DNA of 64,000 bases from Maratus speciosus (Eukaryota; Arthropoda; Arachnida; Araneae; Salticidae): NCBI GenBank assembly GCA_963932465.1, contig OZ010786.1:276428411-276492410 (forward strand), read 5' to 3'. The notes under the pieces are model-generated. The model saw only the letters and a program-made list of their open reading frames with translations. It had not been told where the DNA came from and made no database searches. The translations under genes were made by a program, and so were the position numbers. Shown here in pieces: positions 57,930-64,000 of this stretch; position 1 is the stretch's first letter; each line of letters opens with the position of its first letter.

Positions 57930-60130
57930 ACAAAGTACAATCCTCTCTCCCCATTTATGGATACAATGTTGGTGTTGGTGCAAGTAAAATAGGGGACAGA
58001 AGCAGCGAGTAAAAATATGTTTAAGACTGGTCCAAAACATTTCTGCGACGGAAAGAAAAGTGTCAACGATGATTAGCGTTCGGACCGACCGGTAACAAAC
58101 ACAACTACAGAAAATATCCAAAGAGTGCAACGGACGCTCTAAGGGAGTGATGAAAGGCCTGAACTTCGCTGCTGTACATGTGTTTATTATTTTAAAATGC
58201 TACTACTATTTGTCATATCTTTACGAGCGTGATTGAAATGTTTTTTAGTTATATACATTACTAGCAGTCTTCGCACGCTACGTTGGTGGGTAATATTTTG
58301 TGTTTTTGAAAGGATAACGTTGACTTTGACTGTGTCCAGGACATGTTCGATTTTCTGTTATTGCTGATGTTTGTACTGATAAGGCTGTTCGTTGTATAGC
58401 GAAACGTCTATTTTTGTATATTTTTGTTTTTAATTAAATGTTTTTATGCATATTTTTAATTTAATTTCTCTGTTTTAATGTAGTCAAATCAGTCTAGTGT
58501 ATCAAAATTAGTTTAAATATTTTAATTCAGACATTAAAAATGTATGTCTATCTTAATGATAGCATAATTTCTGAAATTGAAAGTAAAGTTCAATTGCAAA
58601 ATTTAATTTTTATAGCCCCTCTTTACCTATAATACACATTAAAAAAATGTTGTACTGAGTGAAGGCAGGATAATAATAATGCCCAACTGTTTTATGACCA
58701 AAACTCACCGAGTTATGATATTTTGGCTTTTATGAGTTTTTAGTATTTTCTGGCACATAAAACAGAAAGTGCGCGAAAACACTACTATACATTGATTTGT
58801 ATACTATATGACTTGATATGTACACTTTTTGAAATTGATATTGTATGTTTCTTTACACGTGGGCTAGGACAGCATTTGTCCGGGTTTACATGTATTCTCG
58901 GACAGACGCTGTCCGAGCCCAAGTGTAAATTTTAACTACGTTTTTAACAAAAATTCGCATTTATTTCTATTTTGAATCACCTGTTTATATACAAACGAAC
59001 TGTTTAACTTCATTTGTCTAAATCCGGTTAATAAATTATTAATAATTTTTTTGCAGATTTTTTAGCTATTTTTAAAATGCATTTCTAAGTGCTATTTTGT
59101 AGAATTTTTACAGTTTTACTTAATGATATTAAGGGATTTGGTGCCTTTTTAACACTTTCCAGCATAATTGAAAAGTGTTTATTGGTAAATAACACAAAAT
59201 CTGAGATTTTGAAAACAAAAATTTTGAAAATTTAAATCGTTTCAAAGCTTTTGATTTGTTTTAAATGTTGATTGACAGCTGAATAAAGAAATTTATATGT
59301 AAAATTATTAAAGTTTGAAGAGATTAAGTTTATTTTTATGTAATTATAATTATGTATCATTTTCTTGGCATATGTATGCCAGAACAATGACCGCCAGGTT
59401 AATGACAATTTCATTCTAAAACATTTTTCACATTCTTGTTTTTTTTATTTTTAGATTTATCATTTTATTTTTATTTAAAGGAACATGTTTCCTCTGTAGT
59501 ATCTCAAATTCAGTGTAATGTTCAGTTTTATTTGTAATTTATAGAAGCCAGGAAAATGACATAATAAAAGTCTACTCAATTTTTACATAGTTTTTAAACA
59601 CGTTATTTTCAAAGAAATACCTATAAGATCTTGCTGGTAGCAATGATTTTACTACTTCTGACTTTAACTATGTCCAGAAGAAGAAAAATTACTCTGAAAA
59701 GCCGTATTTATACTTCATAAAGAACTAAAATGAGCAGGCCAGGACAATGACATGCATTTTCAGAGACAATCATATTTTAATTATGGAAAATTATTTGTAA
59801 AATACAGAACTTGTTACCTTTCACATATCTATTTTATATAAGGTATAATTATTAATTAGAAATAAAAAAAACTAGAAAAAGATATTTGTACATGATAGCA
59901 GAAAACCTTTTACCTTGCTCACATCACAGTGTGACTTGCCACGAAAATGACAATCTGAAAGTTATGTCTTTTAATTGCTTTATTTTTGCGTTATTATGAA
60001 TATAATATGGCTTGAAAATACTTCTAAGAACATTTTTTATTAGAATGTAAAAAATAAAATTGCATTATATAACATTAAATAGAAATTTTATTGTGCGGAC
60101 TACAATTTTCGTATTTTGTGATAGTGACCC
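57930..60130. other. AT-rich stretch with hairpin and motif ladder
   Basis: 58851-58929 forms an imperfect hairpin (TTTACACGTGGGCT..AGGACAGC against GCTGTCC..AGCCCAAGTGTAAA). The motif GCCAGGA(C/A)AATGACA recurs at about 59379, 59548, 59737 and 59937. No gene is recognised. Confidence 0.5.
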
Positions 60131-60139
60131 TTATGACTT

Positions 60140-60522
60140 CGGCGCTCGAACGATCGTAAATATACTCGGGTTGTCCTGAATTTTTTTTGCGTTATTGATT
60201 TTTACGATGGCATGATATGTATTGTTAATGAAGTTTGCAGCAGGTATAGTTCATTTACAGGGGCAGTCAAAAGTATTCTGTTACATTACGGCTAATGCGT
60301 AAAAATCCTTTCGTGTGCATTTTAGTGATGTTAAACCCTTTCAAACATAACGAAGTTGATATTCATTTATGAAGTTTAGTTAAAATATGCATTCTATACA
60401 ATATGTGGTGCAAACAATATTTATTATTAATTTACAGGGCCACAGAAAAGTATTTAGTTACATAAGGGTACGGGGGGGCGGGGATTGTTTGCGGCGTATT
60501 TTAATTATGTTAAACTGTTTTA
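60140..60522 (+). repeat. Internally repetitive family, partial copy 3
   Basis: GTTCATTTACAGGGGCAGTC, TTACATTACGGCTA and GTGCATTTTAGTGATGTT match the units at 24540-25500. It ends where the Helitron-like element begins. Confidence 0.6.
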
Positions 60523-63500
60523 TCTATACTAATATTATAAAGAAGTAAAAATTGTTTGTTTGTTAGAGGTAATCTCTGGAGCTACCGAACCGATTTCAAA
60601 AGTAATGGTATCAAAATTATGGTGTTAGTCCAAATTAGAACACAGGCTATATTTTATGTCGGTGCCACTACCCCAAAGAGGGTGCAGGAGAAAAAACGTT
60701 CTAAAAATGCGATTTTTGCGTTACTCAAGGGCCTAGAAATAAGAAATTTGGAATATTAGTTACTTATTAGATATAAAGGATTTCTAAGAACAGTTTTTAA
60801 ACAATTCGAAAGTTAAAAGGGGTGAAAATACGCTCAAATCGTACTAAAAAACGTTCTACATGGTGGTTTCCACACGATCTCAGAAAATACCAAACCGATT
60901 TAAAAAATAATGGCGGCAAAATGATGGTGACAACCCTTGCTCCAACATAGGCTATGTTTTATGTCGGTGCCACTACCCCAAAAGGGGTGCAGGAGAAAAA
61001 CGTTCTAAATTGCGGTTTTTGCGTTACGGAAGGGCCTAGAATCGTGAAATTTGGAATGGTAGTTAGTTATAACATATAACCGTGATCTCTAAGGACATCC
61101 AAAAAAATCCAAAATTTAAAAGGGGATCAAAATGCGCAAAAAAGCGTTCTAATAAATGTTCTAAGTTGCGATTTCTATGCAATCTCAGGAAGTACTGAAC
61201 CAATTTGAAATATAATGGTGTAAAAATGATGGTGACAGATATTGCTCCAAGATAGGCTATATTTTATATCTGTTTCCACTACCCCAGAGGCGATGCAGGA
61301 GCAAAATGCGCGAAAAGCGTTCTAAAAACGTTCTAAATGCCGATTTGCCAGCAATATCTCAGGAAGAATCAAACTGATTTCAAAAGTAATAGTAGGAAAT
61401 TTATGCTGACAGCCTCTGCTCTAACATAGACGCTATTTTATGTCGGTATCATTATCACCTAGACGTTGCGGGAGCAAAAAAAAAGCGTTCTAAATTTCGA
61501 TTTTTGTGATCGGTAGGGGCTAGCAACTTACAATTAGGCAAGGTACAGTCGTGGTAAAAAAAAGTAAACACCCCTACTAACTCCTCAACAAATTATCGTA
61601 GAAGAAAGTTACTGTACCGAACGATTGGAAATAAAGTCTACTTTTAAATGATGTATATAAAATTTGCTTAGGGGCCATCTACATATTAAAACGAACCATA
61701 ACTTTGTTTTTTTCAATAGCAGTACCCAATTCTGACATCATAAATGAACTCTACACCCTTCAATCAGCCTAAAAACGAATTTTTATGCAATTCGTACCAT
61801 AAGTTTCCGAGAAATTAATTATTTTAAAACGAGCGTATTTTAAGGGCTGTATCCAAATTGAAGTTCCGTACTGGATTGTTAACCGAGAGAGCCGCTTCCT
61901 TGATCAAGGCACCTTAAGAGCCACTCAAGGAGTCAATGAAGCGTGTTAGATTACAGTACAGCGGAATAAATTTCAAAATGTCTACTCACTTCCATCATAG
62001 ACGGCCCCTTAAACCATCATTTTGCCGTTTTTAAAGCATAATTTGAAAACTACTTGGAAGAAAAATGTGAAAATTTTGAATTTCCATAAAGCAGGACTTA
62101 ATAAATCTAAATACATCAAAGAAATTGTAGGTTGCAATTTATAATTTTTTCGAATATTAATTTAATAATTCATAATTCATACCATAAAATTATAAAAATT
62201 GCAAATTCAGCTTATTTATGTTTGGGTATATTAGTATTATTACTACAAAAAAAATTAGCACATTAGGAGCATAATTTCGGGAGATATAAATAAAAATATG
62301 AAAATGTAATTTAACATTAGAAGCACTAAATTTTGAATGTTTATAATTCAAAAACTTATCATTCAAATGACTTGAAATTTGGTGTCTAGGCATAGTTTGA
62401 ACCGAAGATTTGAAATATCTCGTTAAAATTGGGTATTGCCATTGAAAAAAATGAAGTTCGGATTCGTTTTAATATGTAGATGCCCCCCTAAGCAAATTTT
62501 ATATACATCATTTAAAAGTAGACTTTATTTCCAATCGTTCGGTACCAGTACCTTTCTTCTACGTTGATTTGTTGAGGAGTTAGTAGGGGTTGTTTACTTT
62601 TTTTTTTCTACGACTGTACATATTTATTAGATATAAATGATCTTTAAGGACAGTTTCGAAAAAATTGGAAATTTAAAACTGGTGAAAATGCGCGAAAAGC
62701 GTTTTAAATTGCGATTTCTACTCAATCTCAGGAAATACCAAAGCTATTTCAAAAGTAATTGTTACAAATCAATGGGGATAGTCCCTGCTATAACATAGGT
62801 TATATTTTATGTTGCTGTCACTACCAGCTGAGGTTTGCAAAAGCAAAACATGTTCTAATTTGCGTTTTTTGCACAACTGAGGTGTCTAACACTTTGAAGT
62901 ATGGCATGGTATTTACTTACAAGATGCAACTGCTTTCTAAGAACAATCGAAAGAAAATTCCAAATTTAAAAAGATGAAGTGAGGGAAAAGCGTTATAAAT
63001 TACAATTTTTATGCAATCTTATCAAATATCAAATCGATTAAAAGAATAATAATGACAAATTGTTGGTGATAGAACCTCCTCAAACATAAGTTATATTTTA
63101 TGTCTGTGCCACTACCACCAGAGGGTTGCGGGAGCTAAAAACTTTCTAAATTGCGATTTCTGTGATACTGAAAAGGCTAGAAACTTTTAATATGGCATGG
63201 TAGTTACTTATAAAATATAAATGCCCTCGAAGGACTTTCGAAAAAAAATTCGAATTAAAAAGGGGTGAAGCGAAGGGGAGGTGTGAAAAGCATTCTAAAA
63301 AAGTCCTAAATTACGATTTCTATGCAATTTCAGGGAATATAAACATATTATAAAAGTAATAGTTGCGAATCACTGGTAACAGTCTCTGATCCTACACAGG
63401 CTATATTTTATGCCGATGATTCTACCACCTGGGGTTCACAAGAACAACAAACGTTCTAAAAATGTCCTTTAAAAGCGTTTTAAATTACGTTTCTGTGGAA

Positions 63501-63984
63501 TATTAGGAAATAACAAACCGATTTCAAAATTAATGTTGGCAAATTAGTGGTGACAGTTCCTATTTCAACATAGCCCTTTATGTTGAGAGAGGTGAGGTGG
63601 TAGGACTTGGAATTTGACATGATAGTTAATTTTAAGATGTAAGAAGATGGTTTCTAAAAAATTCAAAACTTCAAATGAATACTGAAATGAGAGTATTAAT
63701 TGAGCATAAAAGTTTCAAAATATTTTTCTAAATTATTATTTATTTAGTTTTATTTCGTAGTCTCATTTCTGCCTAATGCAGTGTAATAATGATGTTTAAT
63801 CAAACTGTGTTTTAAATAGTAATTTTTGAATTATTTCTAAAAGTAATAAGTACCTTTTAATAAAATAAAATATTACTTTTAATAAAATAAAAATTTTGTT
63901 AGTATCTTTTAATAAAAATTAGACATATAAATATCACTTGGCATATTTAAAATATTACGCGAACAAAGCCGCGGGGTTTGCTAG
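60523..63984 (+). mobile_element. Helitron-like element built of ~300-bp units
   Basis: The 5' end TCTATACTAATATTATAAAG follows A. The 3' end has CAAAGCC-GCG-GGGTTTG (one mismatch) followed by CTAG and T. Inside, a ~300-bp unit (CCACTACC, GGTGCAGGAG(C/A)AAAA, CGTTCTAAA, CCGATTTCAAAAGTAAT, GGCTATATTTTATGTC) recurs about seven times, at roughly 60668, 60970, 61275, 61445, 62820, 63108 and 63424. A TA-MITE sits between the fourth and fifth. No Rep/helicase is encoded. Confidence 0.75.
61546..62616. mobile_element. TA-flanked long-TIR MITE, copy 2
   Basis: CAGTCGTGG(T)AAAAAAAAG at the left and CAGTCGTAGAAAAAAAAAG reversed at the right, with TA at 61544-61545 and 62617-62618. The arms match copy 1 (2594-3723), and the unique middle is reversed relative to it. 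Inserted within a Helitron unit. Confidence 0.88.
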
Positions 63985-64000
63985 TATATAATAAAATTGA

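Noticed and set aside
60556..60759. 67-codon open frame
   Set aside because: Sits in one unit of the Helitron repeat and is not open in the other units.

Overview
This window is AT-rich eukaryotic DNA, almost certainly nuclear DNA of an arthropod with a large, transposon-rich genome. A chelicerate such as a spider is my best guess, by inference only. No complete host gene can be recognised. Nearly everything identifiable is a transposable element, a transposase relic, a MITE, a satellite or a foldback. No rRNA, tRNA or CRISPR array was recognised. The evidence for an animal host is the element mix (Transib, Tc3-like and Tc1-like mariners, pogo/Tigger, hAT, TTAA-flanked MITEs, Helitrons, Penelope-like retroelements) and a spliced transposase gene.

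Layout. 1-1458 is a long-TIR foldback. 1648-1817 is an exon-like ORF with good splice sites. 2594-3723 is a TA-flanked long-TIR MITE whose sister copy lies in opposite orientation at 61546-62616. 5810-7343 is a hairpin repeat split by a Tc1-like element (5932-7275) with a broken transposase. 7487-8177 is a pogo/Tigger-like MITE. 8.2-16.7 kb is sparse sequence with dispersed repeats. 16705-17720 is a 5'-truncated Penelope-like element with a GIY-YIG domain. 20812-23867 is a Helitron-like element that hosts two palindromic 8-bp-TSD elements, one of them split by a TTAA MITE, plus a second TTAA MITE. 24108-24461 is a near-perfect palindrome. 24.5-28.7 kb is an internally repetitive family interrupted by a decayed pogo-like element (26222-28244).

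The most striking locus is 30630-35935, a nested stack. A TTAA-flanked element holds an older repeat, and that repeat holds a Transib transposon (30844-34241). The Transib has a perfect 5-bp target duplication (CGGCG), termini reading CACAGTG and CACTGTG, and an A-rich nonamer-like block exactly 23 bp inside each heptamer, as in the 23-RSS of V(D)J recombination. Its RAG1-related transposase is recognisable in all three catalytic regions but carries stops and frameshifts.

Further on are a hAT relic (43981-44698), a relic of a DUF7869-type protein (45790-46806), a seven-unit ~326-bp satellite array (48191-50280), a decayed Tc3-like relic next to a complete Tc3-like element with an intact 327-aa transposase (52685-54198, the only convincing intact gene), and a large foldback with a ~600-bp near-identical tandem duplication of its right part (54833-56596). 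A second group of exon-like ORFs lies at 57242-57687. The window ends in a second Helitron-like element (60523-63984) built of ~300-bp units. The exon-like segments at 1648-1817 and 57242-57687 have compatible phases on the + strand, so the window could be mostly one giant intron. That is inference and I recognise no family for the protein.
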